DNA of 56,654 nucleotides from an uncultured Flavobacteriaceae bacterium (GTDB lineage: Bacteria; Bacteroidota; Bacteroidia; Flavobacteriales; Flavobacteriaceae), in the NCBI GenBank assembly GCA_947487895.1, contig CANKYF010000019.1, positions 1 through 56,654 of the forward strand, read 5' to 3'. Made by a program: the position numbers and the translations under genes. Positions 26,190 to 34,172 of the stretch are shown piece after piece. Position 1 is the stretch's first letter; every line of letters starts with the position of its first letter. The notes beneath the pieces are model-generated. The model was not told the origin of the DNA and searched no databases. It worked only from the letters and a program-made list of their open reading frames with translations.

Positions 26190-27149
26190 TTATTGTTGCG
26201 CCTTAAAGGCTTTTAATTTCTCTATAAGTTGCGGTACAACGGTAAAGGCATCACCAACAACGCCATAATCCGCAGCTTTAAAGAAAGGAGCTTCTTCATC
26301 TGTGTTAATTACCACTTTAACTTTTGAGGCATTTACACCAGCTAAATGTTGAATAGCTCCAGAGATACCAATTGCAATATATAGATTTGAAGCTACAGGT
26401 TTTCCTGTTTGACCAACGTGTTCTCCGTGCGGTCTCCAGCCTAAATCTGAAACAGGTTTAGAGCATGCTGTAGCAGCACCTAAAACATCTGCCAATTCTT
26501 CAATCATTCCCCAGTTTTCTGGTCCTTTTAGTCCTCTTCCTCCAGATACTACTACGTCTGCATCTGCAATAGTTACTTTGTCTGTAGCTTTGTCAACAGA
26601 CTCAATAGTAACATTAGAAGCTGTAATTGAAGGTGAAAAATCTTCAGCCGAGGCAGAAGCACTATTTTCAACCAGCCCAAAAGCATTGCTTGAAACCCCT
26701 ACTATTTTAGTAGCTGTGTTTATTTGAGATACTTCAAAAGCTTTATTGGTAAAGGCATTTCTTTTTACAGTAAATGGAGCTGTACTACTAGGAGCTTCAA
26801 CAACGTTAGAAGCATATCCAGCGTTTAAGCCAACAGCTAGAAGTGGTGCTAAATATTTGCTATCTGCACTAGAACTTACAACAACAACTTGAGTGCCTTC
26901 TTTTTCAGCGGCTTGTTTTATAACATCTGCATACACTTTTGCATTAAAGGCATCTAAATCACTGTTAGATACATTTAAAACTTTATCTACTCCATAAGTT
27001 CCTAATTCTGAAGTGTCATTAGCGTTAATGGCTAAGGCTGTAACAGTTGTGCCTAATTGGTCTGCAACTGCTTTGGCATATGAAGCGACTTCTAAAGCGC
27101 CTTTTTTAAATTTTCCTTGATCTGATTCTGTATATACTAAAACTGACAT
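26190..27149 (-). CDS. etfA: Electron transfer flavoprotein subunit alpha
   Basis: EtfA binds FAD and, with EtfB, carries electrons from acyl-CoA dehydrogenases to ETF:quinone oxidoreductase. The 319 residues match the family. The C-terminal FAD domain is clear: VVSGGRGLKGPENWGMIEELADVLGA, GWRPHGEHVGQTGKPVASNLYIAIGISGAIQHLAG and VVINTDEEAPFFKAADYGVVGD, each part of the ETF signature between about 200 and 300. etfB lies upstream on the same strand, separated by 91 bp that hold an insertion-like repeat. Confidence 0.96.
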   Translation of the reverse strand: MSVLVYTESDQGKFKKGALEVASYAKAVADQLGTTVTALAINANDTSELGTYGVDKVLNVSNSDLDAFNAKVYADVIKQAAEKEGTQVVVVSSSADSKYLAPLLAVGLNAGYASNVVEAPSSTAPFTVKRNAFTNKAFEVSQINTATKIVGVSSNAFGLVENSASASAEDFSPSITASNVTIESVDKATDKVTIADADVVVSGGRGLKGPENWGMIEELADVLGAATACSKPVSDLGWRPHGEHVGQTGKPVASNLYIAIGISGAIQHLAGVNASKVKVVINTDEEAPFFKAADYGVVGDAFTVVPQLIEKLKAFKAQQ

Positions 27150-27166
27150 ATATTTCTTTTTTTGTT

Positions 27167-27227
27167 ATCCTGAACTTGCTTCAGGGTCTCATTGAATGAT
27201 TTATAGATTCCGAAACCAGTTCGGAAT
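27167..27227. repeat. REP-like double-hairpin element between etfB and etfA
   Basis: Two hairpins sit in the 91-bp gap: CCTGAA-CTTGC-TTCAGG (27169-27185, extendable by two pairs) and ATTCCGAA-ACCAG-TTCGGAAT (27207-27227). They are joined by a tctcattgaatgat spacer. Such CCTGAA...TTCAGG / TTCCGAA...TTCGGAA word pairs look like short interspersed palindromic repeats. I recall similar words in other Bacteroidota genomes but cannot verify copy number here. Confidence 0.5.
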
Positions 27228-27240
27228 AGTTTAGCTTAAG

Positions 27241-27987
27241 CTAAATCACCTTAGCTTCATTATGTAATAAGCTAATTAACTCATCTAAATTATCTTCAGA
27301 AACTAATTTAACAGCGCCTTTTGGAGCCGGTTTTTCAAATTTAATTGAGGTAGTTTCTTGATTACTATCAATACCTTCAACAACATTTAAAGGTTTTTTA
27401 CGAGCCATCATTATGCCTCTCATATTAGGTATGCGTAAGTCGCTTTCTTCAACTAATCCTTTTTGTCCGCCAACAACAAGTGGTAACTTAGTAGAAACTG
27501 TTTCTTTACCACCATCAATTTCTCTACTTGCCTTAGCAGTATCTCCATCAATCTCTAAACCTATACAATTGTTTACAAAGTTAGCGTCAATCAAACCAGC
27601 TAACATACCTGGAACCATCCCTCCATTATAATCAATAGATTCTCTACCAGCAATAACTAAATCATAGTTACCATCTTGCGCTACTTTTGCTAATTGCTTT
27701 GCAACAGAAAAACTATCTGTAGCTTCAGTATTTACTCTAATAGCAGCATCTGCTCCAATAGCTAGGGCTTTTCTTAAAGTAGGTTCTGTTTCAGCACCAC
27801 CAATATTTACCACCGTAACTTGAGCTCCTTGTTTTTCTTTAAACCACATAGCACGAGTTAAACCAAACTCATCATTAGGATTAATTACAAATTGCACACC
27901 ATTAGTATCAAATTTAGTGTCGTTGTCACTAAAATTTATCTTCGAAGTCGTGTCTGGGACATGACTAATACAAACTAGTATATTCAT
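27241..27987 (-). CDS. etfB: Electron transfer flavoprotein subunit beta
   Basis: EtfB binds AMP and docks the dehydrogenase partner. The 248 residues carry CISHVPDTTSKI near 5-16, VINPNDEFGLTRAM at 34-47, LAIGADAAIRV at 75-85, and the ETF-beta signature VIAGRESIDYNGGMVPGMLA at about 110-129. LPLVVGGQKGLVEESDLRIPNMRGIMMARKKPL is split over the final strands. It is the first gene of the etfB-etfA pair and divergent from pdhB. Confidence 0.96.
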   Translation of the reverse strand: MNILVCISHVPDTTSKINFSDNDTKFDTNGVQFVINPNDEFGLTRAMWFKEKQGAQVTVVNIGGAETEPTLRKALAIGADAAIRVNTEATDSFSVAKQLAKVAQDGNYDLVIAGRESIDYNGGMVPGMLAGLIDANFVNNCIGLEIDGDTAKASREIDGGKETVSTKLPLVVGGQKGLVEESDLRIPNMRGIMMARKKPLNVVEGIDSNQETTSIKFEKPAPKGAVKLVSEDNLDELISLLHNEAKVI

Positions 27988-28386
27988 ATTTCAACAATTA
28001 AATGTTTATATTTTGTTAGGTGTTATTTCACATTTTCAATAATAACCAATGTTTAAAAAACAAGAGATTAAATACATACACCTTTTAAGGATACGAAAGT
28101 AATTATTTTATTTGTAAAAAGTACTATGCGTGCATAATAAATTTAAATAAAAATTATTAAAAAATAGATTTTAAGAGAGAATCCTTTTTAAATTTATAAT
28201 TGTTTGATTGATAAGCTGCGGAATAAATAAAAGAATTTCAGCTTAGTTAAAGTATTAATTTTTCATTTTTATAATGCAATTAATGTAAAATCATCAATTT
28301 TGGTATATAGTGCACTTTAGTGTTAGTTTTTATGCTATATAATTAGCAATTATTCCTATTTTTGCTTTCCGAATAAAACAATTTAA
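27988..28386. other. 399-bp non-coding region between etfB and pdhB
   Basis: No gene is supported in this AT-rich divergent region. It contains an imperfect hairpin (TAAGCTG at 28212-28218, CAGCTTA at 28239-28245) and the pdhB -7 box. Short A/T runs otherwise dominate. Both etfB and pdhB probably start here. Confidence 0.6.
28357..28364 (+). promoter_or_regulatory. Bacteroidetes -7 box for pdhB
   Basis: TATTTTTG fits TAnnTTTG and lies 22 bp before the ATG. Confidence 0.45.
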
Positions 28387-29364
28387 ATGAAGACAATTCA
28401 ATTTAGAGAGGCTGTTTGTGAAGCCATGAGTGAAGAAATGCGCAGAGACGAAAGCGTATATTTAATGGGTGAAGAAGTAGCTGAATATAATGGAGCTTAC
28501 AAAGCTTCAAAAGGAATGTTAGATGAATTTGGACCTAAGCGCGTAATAGATACACCTATTGCTGAGCTTGGTTTTGCAGGTATTGCAGTAGGTTCTACAA
28601 TGACAGGTAATAGACCGATTGTTGAGTACATGACTTTTAATTTCTCTTTAGTTGGAATTGATCAAATTATAAACAACGCTGCTAAAATTAGACAAATGTC
28701 TGGTGGGCAGTTTAAGTGTCCTATTGTGTTTCGTGGACCAACAGCTTCTGCTGGTCAATTAGGAGCTACGCACTCGCAAGCTTTTGAAAACTGGTTCGCT
28801 AATACACCAGGTTTAAAAGTAGTAGTGCCTTCAAATCCTTATGATGCTAAAGGTTTGTTAAAAGCAGCTATTCGTGATGACGATCCGGTAATTTTCATGG
28901 AAAGTGAGCAAATGTATGGGGATAAAGGAGAAGTGCCAGAAGGAGAATACGTATTACCAATTGGTGTTGCAGATATTAAAAGAAAAGGAGAAGATGTAAC
29001 TATTGTTTCTTTTGGAAAAATCATCAAAGAAGCTTATAAAGCGGCAGACGAATTAGAGAAAGAAGGAATTTCTTGTGAAATCATTGATTTACGTACCGTT
29101 CGTCCTATGGATAGAAAAACAATCATTGAATCTGTTAAGAAAACAAATAGATTAGTAGTATTAGAAGAAGCATGGCCATTTGGTAGTGTTGCTACTGAAA
29201 TTACGTATTCTGTACAAGCTGAAGCATTTGATTATTTAGATGCACCTGTTGTAAAATTAAATACGGCAGATACGCCTGCACCATACTCTCCAGTATTATT
29301 GAAAGAATGGTTGCCAAATAGCGAAGATGTTATTAAAGCAGTAAAGAAAGTATTATATCAATAA
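28387..29364 (+). CDS. pdhB: Pyruvate dehydrogenase E1 component subunit beta
   Basis: The beta chain of the alpha2beta2 thiamine-diphosphate E1 that decarboxylates pyruvate. The 325 residues match the family. Motifs are GEEVAEYNGAYKASKGMLDEFG (about 23-44, here broken after GAYK), VIDTPIAELGFAGIAVGS, the PFRAP-type segment FRGPTASAGQLGATHSQAFENWF at 118-140, and EGISCEIIDLRTVRPMD. The alpha subunit is not adjacent, so it must lie elsewhere, as is common in Flavobacteriaceae. A terminator follows. Confidence 0.95.
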   Translation: MKTIQFREAVCEAMSEEMRRDESVYLMGEEVAEYNGAYKASKGMLDEFGPKRVIDTPIAELGFAGIAVGSTMTGNRPIVEYMTFNFSLVGIDQIINNAAKIRQMSGGQFKCPIVFRGPTASAGQLGATHSQAFENWFANTPGLKVVVPSNPYDAKGLLKAAIRDDDPVIFMESEQMYGDKGEVPEGEYVLPIGVADIKRKGEDVTIVSFGKIIKEAYKAADELEKEGISCEIIDLRTVRPMDRKTIIESVKKTNRLVVLEEAWPFGSVATEITYSVQAEAFDYLDAPVVKLNTADTPAPYSPVLLKEWLPNSEDVIKAVKKVLYQ

Positions 29365-29386
29365 AATAAAACTTTTCACGTTATAT

Positions 29387-29422
29387 AAACTTCATTAGCA
29401 CGATTGTTGATGAAGTTTTTTT
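29387..29422 (+). terminator. Terminator after pdhB
   Basis: AAACTTCAT (29387-29395) and ATGAAGTTT (29410-29418) form a 9-bp stem, followed by a T-run to 29422. Confidence 0.8.
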
Positions 29423-29513
29423 GTTTTTAAGGTAATTTGAAATATTTTTTTTCGACCTCATGCAACCAAATCCATTTTTTATGTGTCTTATAGATAGAAC
29501 TAAAGATTTTTAG

Positions 29514-32012
29514 ATGAAGTTAAAACTACTATGTATCCTTTTATTTAGTATAAGTTTTGCTATGGCTCAAACTAAAGTAAGTGGATATGTTTTTGATGAA
29601 TATAATGAGCCCGTTTCTTTTGCAAATGTTATTTTTCAGGGATCTACAGAAGGCACTATTACTAACGAAAATGGGAAGTTTTATTTAGAATCTGATGAAA
29701 CTTGGAGCGAGTTATCAATATCTTTTATAGGATACGAAACCTTAGTAGTTCCACTTTCCAAAAAAGTAAACTATAATTTAGAATTTGTTTTAAAAGAAGA
29801 GGCAGCACAATTGGATGCTGTAGTCTTAACTACCGGAAAGCAGTCTAAAAAGAATAACCCTGCCATAGATATTCTTAGAAAAATTTGGGAACACAAACGT
29901 AAAAATGGACTCAAGCAGTTCAAACAATACGAATTTGACAAATACGAAAAAGTAGAGTTTGATATTAATACTATAGACAGTGCTTTAATAAAAAGTAGAC
30001 TGTTTAAAGGTATGGAGTTTGTGTTTAATGAAGTTGATACCTCTAGTGTAACGGGTAAGACCTATTTACCCATGTTTATTAATGAAGCTGCCTCTAAAGT
30101 GTATGGAGATAATACGATTGATAAGACGAAAGAGGTTTTAAAAGGAAATAAGAACTCTGGATTTAGTGATAATCAAGTAATCATTGACTTTGTGGATGAT
30201 TTGTATTCAGATTTCAGTGTGTATGACAATTACTTAAAGTTTTTTGATAAGAGTTTTGTAAGTCCGTTATCAAGAACGGGTATCAATACATACAATTATG
30301 TATTAGCAGATAGCGCATATATTGATAATAAGTTGTGTTTCAATATTATTTATTATCCCAGACGAAAAAATGAGTTAACCTTTAAAGGTGATTTTTGGGT
30401 AGCCGATACTACTTACGCTGTAAAAGAGATCAATTTACAAGCCTCAAAAAGTGCCAATATAAACTGGGTAAAAGAAATTTACATAGAGCAAGAATTTGAA
30501 GTTTTAAATGACTCATTGTTTTTGGTGAAGCGCGATTACATGATGTCAGATTTCGCGTTTAATAAAAAAGAAAAATCTAGGGGCGTTTACGGAAAACGTA
30601 CTACGCTTTATGATAATTATAAGTTTGATATTCAGAAGGAAAAAAAATTCTACGAAAAAGAAGTTTATAATTATGATCAAGATGTGTATGCAAGAGATGA
30701 TGCTTTCTGGGAAGAAAATAGGTTAGAGGCTTTAAATAAAGACGAAAAAGGGGTGTACAAAATGTTAGATACCCTTAAAACCGTTAAAAAGTTTAAAAGG
30801 CTTTACAACTTAGGAAGTATATTATCATCTGGTTATATTGAGTTCAATTCGTTGCCGTTAGATTACGGACCAATTTTCTCGACCTTCGGATTTAATGACG
30901 TTGAAGGATTACGTTTACGTACTGGCGGGCGTACCTATTTTGGTAGAAACGACCTTTGGAGGCTAGAAGGCTTTTTAGCGTATGGATTTAATGATGATAA
31001 GTTTAAATATGGCATTTCTGGTAAGTGGTTATTAGATAAAAAGAGCCGACTTATCATTTCTGGAGGTAATAGGAGAGATGTAGAACAAATAGGCGCTAGT
31101 TTAACTACAAGTACCGATGTATTAGGACGAAGTTTAGCTTCTTCATCAGTAGTTAGTACAGGCTCAAATGATAAGTTAACGTCTATTAACTTAACCAGTT
31201 TTGCTGTTGAAGCGGAGCCTTTTAGAAACTTTGTTTTAAGATTAAGTGGTAATTACAGAACTTTAGAATCTGCATCGCCAACTTTTAGTTTAGATTATAA
31301 TACACCAGATGGCGGTATAGCATCAGAAATTAAGCAGTTTGAGACATCGGCATCTTTATTTTATTTTCCAGGACGAAAAACCACAGGCTTTGGTGTAGAA
31401 CGTAGAGATGCAAATGATGATTACTCGCGTATTTTTGCCCAAGTGAGCAGAGGTGATAAAAATTGGTTTAATAGTGATTTTGATTATACCAAAGTACAGT
31501 TTTCTTATATACAACCCTGGCAATTAGGTGGTTTTGGTAGGTTGACGACTTCTATTGAAGCTGGTAAAACTTTTGGAGAAGTACCATTAGGGTTATTGAG
31601 TATTATTCCAGGTAATCAAACGTATTTTTCAATTTATAATACCTTTTCTCAGTTAGACTTTTACGAGTTTGTGTCTGATACTTATACTTCTTTTCATGTG
31701 GAGCACAATTTTAACGGGCGTTTATTCTCAAGAATCCCATTATTAAGAAAACTTAACTTGCGTGAAATTATAAGTGTACGTGGTGTATGGGGAGACTTGT
31801 CTGATGAAAATATTGCACTTAGTAATGTGCCGAGTAATCCTGCTAATTTACTGTTAGTGGCGCCTACCGATAAATTATATTATGAATACGGATTAGGTAT
31901 TGGTAATATTTTTAAAGTATTTAGAATAGACTTTAATTTTAGAGGTAGTTATTTAGATAACCCTGGCGCTAGGAAATTTGGAGTTACTGGTACGTTTGGG
32001 TTTAATTTTTAA
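29514..32012 (+). CDS. DUF5686 / CarboxypepD_reg-like outer-membrane protein
   Basis: An 832-residue protein with a signal peptide ending SFAMAQ near residue 19. A carboxypeptidase-regulatory-like domain follows at about 20-100 (KVSGYVFDEYNEPVSFANVIF), then the DUF5686 region (NNPAIDILRKIWEHKRKNG near 114-132). The C-terminal half has alternating aromatic strands and ends in a TonB-receptor-like barrel pattern (GTFGFNF). No plug domain or TonB box is seen, so it is not a classical TonB receptor. Function is unknown in the family; an envelope role is inferred. It ends 8-10 bp before the first structured island element. Confidence 0.88.
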   Translation: MKLKLLCILLFSISFAMAQTKVSGYVFDEYNEPVSFANVIFQGSTEGTITNENGKFYLESDETWSELSISFIGYETLVVPLSKKVNYNLEFVLKEEAAQLDAVVLTTGKQSKKNNPAIDILRKIWEHKRKNGLKQFKQYEFDKYEKVEFDINTIDSALIKSRLFKGMEFVFNEVDTSSVTGKTYLPMFINEAASKVYGDNTIDKTKEVLKGNKNSGFSDNQVIIDFVDDLYSDFSVYDNYLKFFDKSFVSPLSRTGINTYNYVLADSAYIDNKLCFNIIYYPRRKNELTFKGDFWVADTTYAVKEINLQASKSANINWVKEIYIEQEFEVLNDSLFLVKRDYMMSDFAFNKKEKSRGVYGKRTTLYDNYKFDIQKEKKFYEKEVYNYDQDVYARDDAFWEENRLEALNKDEKGVYKMLDTLKTVKKFKRLYNLGSILSSGYIEFNSLPLDYGPIFSTFGFNDVEGLRLRTGGRTYFGRNDLWRLEGFLAYGFNDDKFKYGISGKWLLDKKSRLIISGGNRRDVEQIGASLTTSTDVLGRSLASSSVVSTGSNDKLTSINLTSFAVEAEPFRNFVLRLSGNYRTLESASPTFSLDYNTPDGGIASEIKQFETSASLFYFPGRKTTGFGVERRDANDDYSRIFAQVSRGDKNWFNSDFDYTKVQFSYIQPWQLGGFGRLTTSIEAGKTFGEVPLGLLSIIPGNQTYFSIYNTFSQLDFYEFVSDTYTSFHVEHNFNGRLFSRIPLLRKLNLREIISVRGVWGDLSDENIALSNVPSNPANLLLVAPTDKLYYEYGLGIGNIFKVFRIDFNFRGSYLDNPGARKFGVTGTFGFNF

Positions 32013-32016
32013 GGGT

Positions 32017-32222
32017 TTCGTTTAACGGTGAATATATGCAGTCGTGCGAGCAGAAGTTCAGGGAACTTTTGGTAGAGCACGAGTGCATATCTTTTTGTTT
32101 GACGCTAACTTAATTCAAACCAGCGACTAATCAAAATTATATGCACGGCTTAGCAAAAAGAAACCATGCATTTGCTCAAAAAGATTACTTCGCATGATGT
32201 ATATATGGTGTTGTCTAGCGTT
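32017..32222. repeat. Island element A: structured, attC-like, 3' of HNH gene
   Basis: A non-coding element between the DUF5686 stop and the HNH stop. Its outer end is TTCGTTTAAC (32017-32026) and its inner end is GGTGTTGTCTAGCGTT (32207-32222), 3 bp from the HNH stop codon. Near the outer end is a long stem: ATATGCA-g-TCGTGC (32034-32047) pairs with GCACGA-g-TGCATAT (32077-32090), enclosing AAGTTC-agg-GAACTT. Read on the minus strand it starts GCTAGACAAC and finishes GTTAAAC, the latter matching the attC core GTTRRRY. Both ends recur inverted on the far side of the HNH gene. Confidence 0.65.
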
Positions 32223-32225
32223 TTT

Positions 32226-33323
32226 TCAAATTAACGCAAATATTACTACGATGATTAGAACAATTAAAATAAAATATCCACAGCCCGAATTACTTTTTTT
32301 CTCAGTATTTTGATCCCCTATTAACCCTTTTCGAGATAGATACTTTAGTTCTTTATTAAAATCATTTTCGAGGCCTTCAGGAGTTTCAAATATAATTTCC
32401 CTTTCAAATTTATCAGGTGCATTTTCAGGGTTTTCATCATAAAAAATACTGAGTTTAACAATTTCGTCAAGTTGATTAGGTATTTCAGCCATTTTCTTAA
32501 CCTGAGAGCCAATTAAATTAGAAAATAGAGTTACAATTTTTACATACTCATCAGGTACAATTGTAAATCTTATTTTTTCTTCGAACGAGATTACATATTT
32601 TAAATAATCAGAAATTAATTTAGTTATATGGTGTATTTCATTTAAGTTAACATCTTTATTTGGTTGCCCCCAACTCATAGATAATCTCTCTAAAAGTTGA
32701 ATTGCTGGATCAACTAATCGAGGCATTTCATTTAACAAATCATGAGTCCAGTTGAAAGCTTTATCCATAGAGATATGCTCGGGCTCTTTTATGTATAATC
32801 CATCCTCTAAATCCTGTAATTTTCTAAAAATAGGATCATTGAAAAACCTCATTAACTCAGCTGTTAATCTATAACCCCAAAAATCAGGTTTATCTATAAT
32901 AATTCTCTTTATGATTATTGGGTAGTTATTAAATTCCTTTAATGTTTCATTTAAATTTTCATAGTTAATTTTCTCCGTCGTATTTCCTAAAGTAAGAGCC
33001 ACATATTCCTCATGTTTTTCTCTCCATTGATATAAGAGTTTAGAAGAATATTTTATCTCATCTGTATCAATTAATTTATGGCAATTTCTGCATAACCATA
33101 TAGCATTTGTGATTTCACTTCTCGTAATATCTGTCATTTTGGGATTAAATCTTTTGGATTTTTTCCTTGCCCCGTAAATGTGAGCAGCTTCTCCGATTGA
33201 TGTAGATTTTCGAATATCAGAGTTCGGACCAATTGTATTTTTTCTACAATCAGGGTTAGAGCATATATAGGAAGCTCTTTTTGCTATTGTATCTATTGTA
33301 TTTTTACTAAAATCAGGAGCCAA
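32226..33323 (-). CDS. HNH endonuclease with C-terminal membrane helix
   Basis: A 365-residue protein. The N-terminal zinc-bound HNH domain (about 8-105) has cysteines C21, C26, C78 and C81, with H48 (EAAHI), N73 and H82 as the HNH triad. The phrase ICSNPDC...EAAHI...NAIWLCRNCHKLID resembles HNH effector domains of anti-phage systems such as CBASS Cap5. A helical region of unknown type follows (about 120-330), then a glycine-cysteine-rich turn and one hydrophobic helix at about 346-365. The start is TTG at 33321-33323: an in-frame stop lies three codons upstream and the next ATG would delete C21 to H48. Bracketed by inverted repeats at both ends. Confidence 0.85.
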   Translation of the reverse strand: MAPDFSKNTIDTIAKRASYICSNPDCRKNTIGPNSDIRKSTSIGEAAHIYGARKKSKRFNPKMTDITRSEITNAIWLCRNCHKLIDTDEIKYSSKLLYQWREKHEEYVALTLGNTTEKINYENLNETLKEFNNYPIIIKRIIIDKPDFWGYRLTAELMRFFNDPIFRKLQDLEDGLYIKEPEHISMDKAFNWTHDLLNEMPRLVDPAIQLLERLSMSWGQPNKDVNLNEIHHITKLISDYLKYVISFEEKIRFTIVPDEYVKIVTLFSNLIGSQVKKMAEIPNQLDEIVKLSIFYDENPENAPDKFEREIIFETPEGLENDFNKELKYLSRKGLIGDQNTEKKSNSGCGYFILIVLIIVVIFALI

Positions 33324-33331
33324 AATTATTT

Positions 33332-33392
33332 AATGCTAGACAATACCAAGATAGACTTCCGTTTTAATGAAGTTTATCGATTGTTAAACGAA
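33332..33392. repeat. Island element A': short inverted copy of A, 5' of HNH gene
   Basis: Starts AATGCTAGACAATACC (33332-33347; 14 of 16 match to the inner end of element A) and ends GTTAAACGAA (33383-33392; 10 of 10 match to the outer end of A). Two nested stems are visible, ACAAT/ATTGT (33340-33344, 33380-33384) and ACTTC/GAAGT (33355-33359, 33369-33373), the R''-L''-loop-L'-R' layout of a short attC. It starts 8 bp before the HNH start codon. Confidence 0.6.
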
Positions 33393-33425
33393 GGTAGTTG
33401 AAAATTTCTACAAAGCCAAGTGAGG

Positions 33426-33566
33426 TTATTTTATGCAAACCTGTTCAACTATTTCATATTGTTTATCGATTACTGCTTGATTAAATTTAGTTTTCCAAAA
33501 AGAAAGTGACGTAATTTTAAAAGCTAAAATAGTCGTATTAAATAGTTTTATAAGTGGTTGATTGAT
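33426..33566 (-). pseudogene. Possible gene remnant, C-terminal fragment
   Basis: An open frame without a usable start encodes about 46 residues (INQPLIKLFNTTILAFKITS, then SFWKTKFNQAVIDKQYEIV and a stop). The composition is protein-like, unlike the surrounding AT-rich spacer. It may be the tail of a gene truncated during island rearrangement. No family is recognised and chance remains possible. Nothing else is seen between the HNH unit and the DUF2867 gene. Confidence 0.22.
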
Positions 33567-33607
33567 TTATGAATATGATGACTAAAGTGTTTAATTGTTA
33601 CTATTTT

Positions 33608-34096
33608 TTATATAGACTTAAATGCCCGCTTTACCATACTCTTAACAACAACTCTATGAAACGGAGCAACAATAGCCATATAAATTTTTCCAAATGTGTT
33701 ATTGTATTCAACCAGTGTGGTGACTTTTATATTGAATTGTATTTCGGTAGAGTTATAAATGCTTACTCTAAATTTTAAGTGTTTATCATCTGCACCTATT
33801 ATAAGCTCATCATCAAGGATATTATAAATCTTAAAAAAGCCATTGTAACCACCAACTTTATAATCTACGTTATAATCTTTGGGCATATCTACTTTTAGCC
33901 CAAAGGGTTTTACAAGTGCATTTCTAAGGTTCATTAAAACAGATACCCATTTTGGGAAGGTGCCAAATATTAAATGAGCTACTGTTTTTAGATTGTCTTT
34001 ATGGTTTGTTGTTGAGAATGTATCTTTAAAATCTACTTGTTTTAAAGCAGTTTCAATAGCTTTTGTTTTGGGGGCTTTTTCTTCTTTTACTTTCAT
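33608..34096 (-). CDS. DUF2867 domain protein
   Basis: A 162-residue protein. After a lysine-rich start, the DUF2867 pattern appears at about 85-160: GFFKIYNILDDELIIGADDKHLKFRVSIY (broken here after LIIG), the strand TLVEYNNTFGKIYMAIVAPFH, then HRVVVKSMVKRA. Function is unknown; related domains occur at the end of some NAD-dependent epimerase-like proteins. It is divergent from a TetR regulator and shares a control region with twin operator-like repeats, so it is probably part of that regulon. Confidence 0.85.
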   Translation of the reverse strand: MKVKEEKAPKTKAIETALKQVDFKDTFSTTNHKDNLKTVAHLIFGTFPKWVSVLMNLRNALVKPFGLKVDMPKDYNVDYKVGGYNGFFKIYNILDDELIIGADDKHLKFRVSIYNSTEIQFNIKVTTLVEYNNTFGKIYMAIVAPFHRVVVKSMVKRAFKSI

Positions 34097-34108
34097 GATT
34101 ATTAATAA

Positions 34109-34155
34109 TTAGGTCAAATGTACTAATTATTTTAAAATTAGGTCAAGAATACTAA
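34109..34155. promoter_or_regulatory. Twin operator-like repeats in TetR/DUF2867 control region
   Basis: Two 18-bp copies, TTAGGTCAAATGTACTAA (34109-34126) and TTAGGTCAAGAATACTAA (34138-34155), start 29 bp apart. Each has TTAG...CTAA symmetry; the first also has inner CA...TG symmetry. A minus-strand -7 box (TACATTTG, 34115-34122) lies inside the first, and a plus-strand -7 box lies just after the second. This geometry suits TetR repression of both divergent promoters. Confidence 0.6.
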
Positions 34156-34160
34156 ATAAT

Positions 34161-34168
34161 TATATTTG
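34161..34168 (+). promoter_or_regulatory. Bacteroidetes -7 box for the TetR gene
   Basis: TATATTTG fits TAnnTTTG and ends only 4 bp before the ATG at 34173. If used, the transcript would be leaderless or nearly so. Confidence 0.4.
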
Positions 34169-34172
34169 TGTT

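Noticed and set aside
32226-33323. HNH gene as a group I intron or homing endonuclease
   Set aside because: No interrupted host gene or intron core is visible, and the zinc-bound HNH with a C-terminal membrane helix does not match homing enzymes.
34109-34155. Possible start of a CRISPR-like repeat array
   Set aside because: Only two 18-bp copies, placed over divergent promoters; no further repeats, spacers or cas genes.
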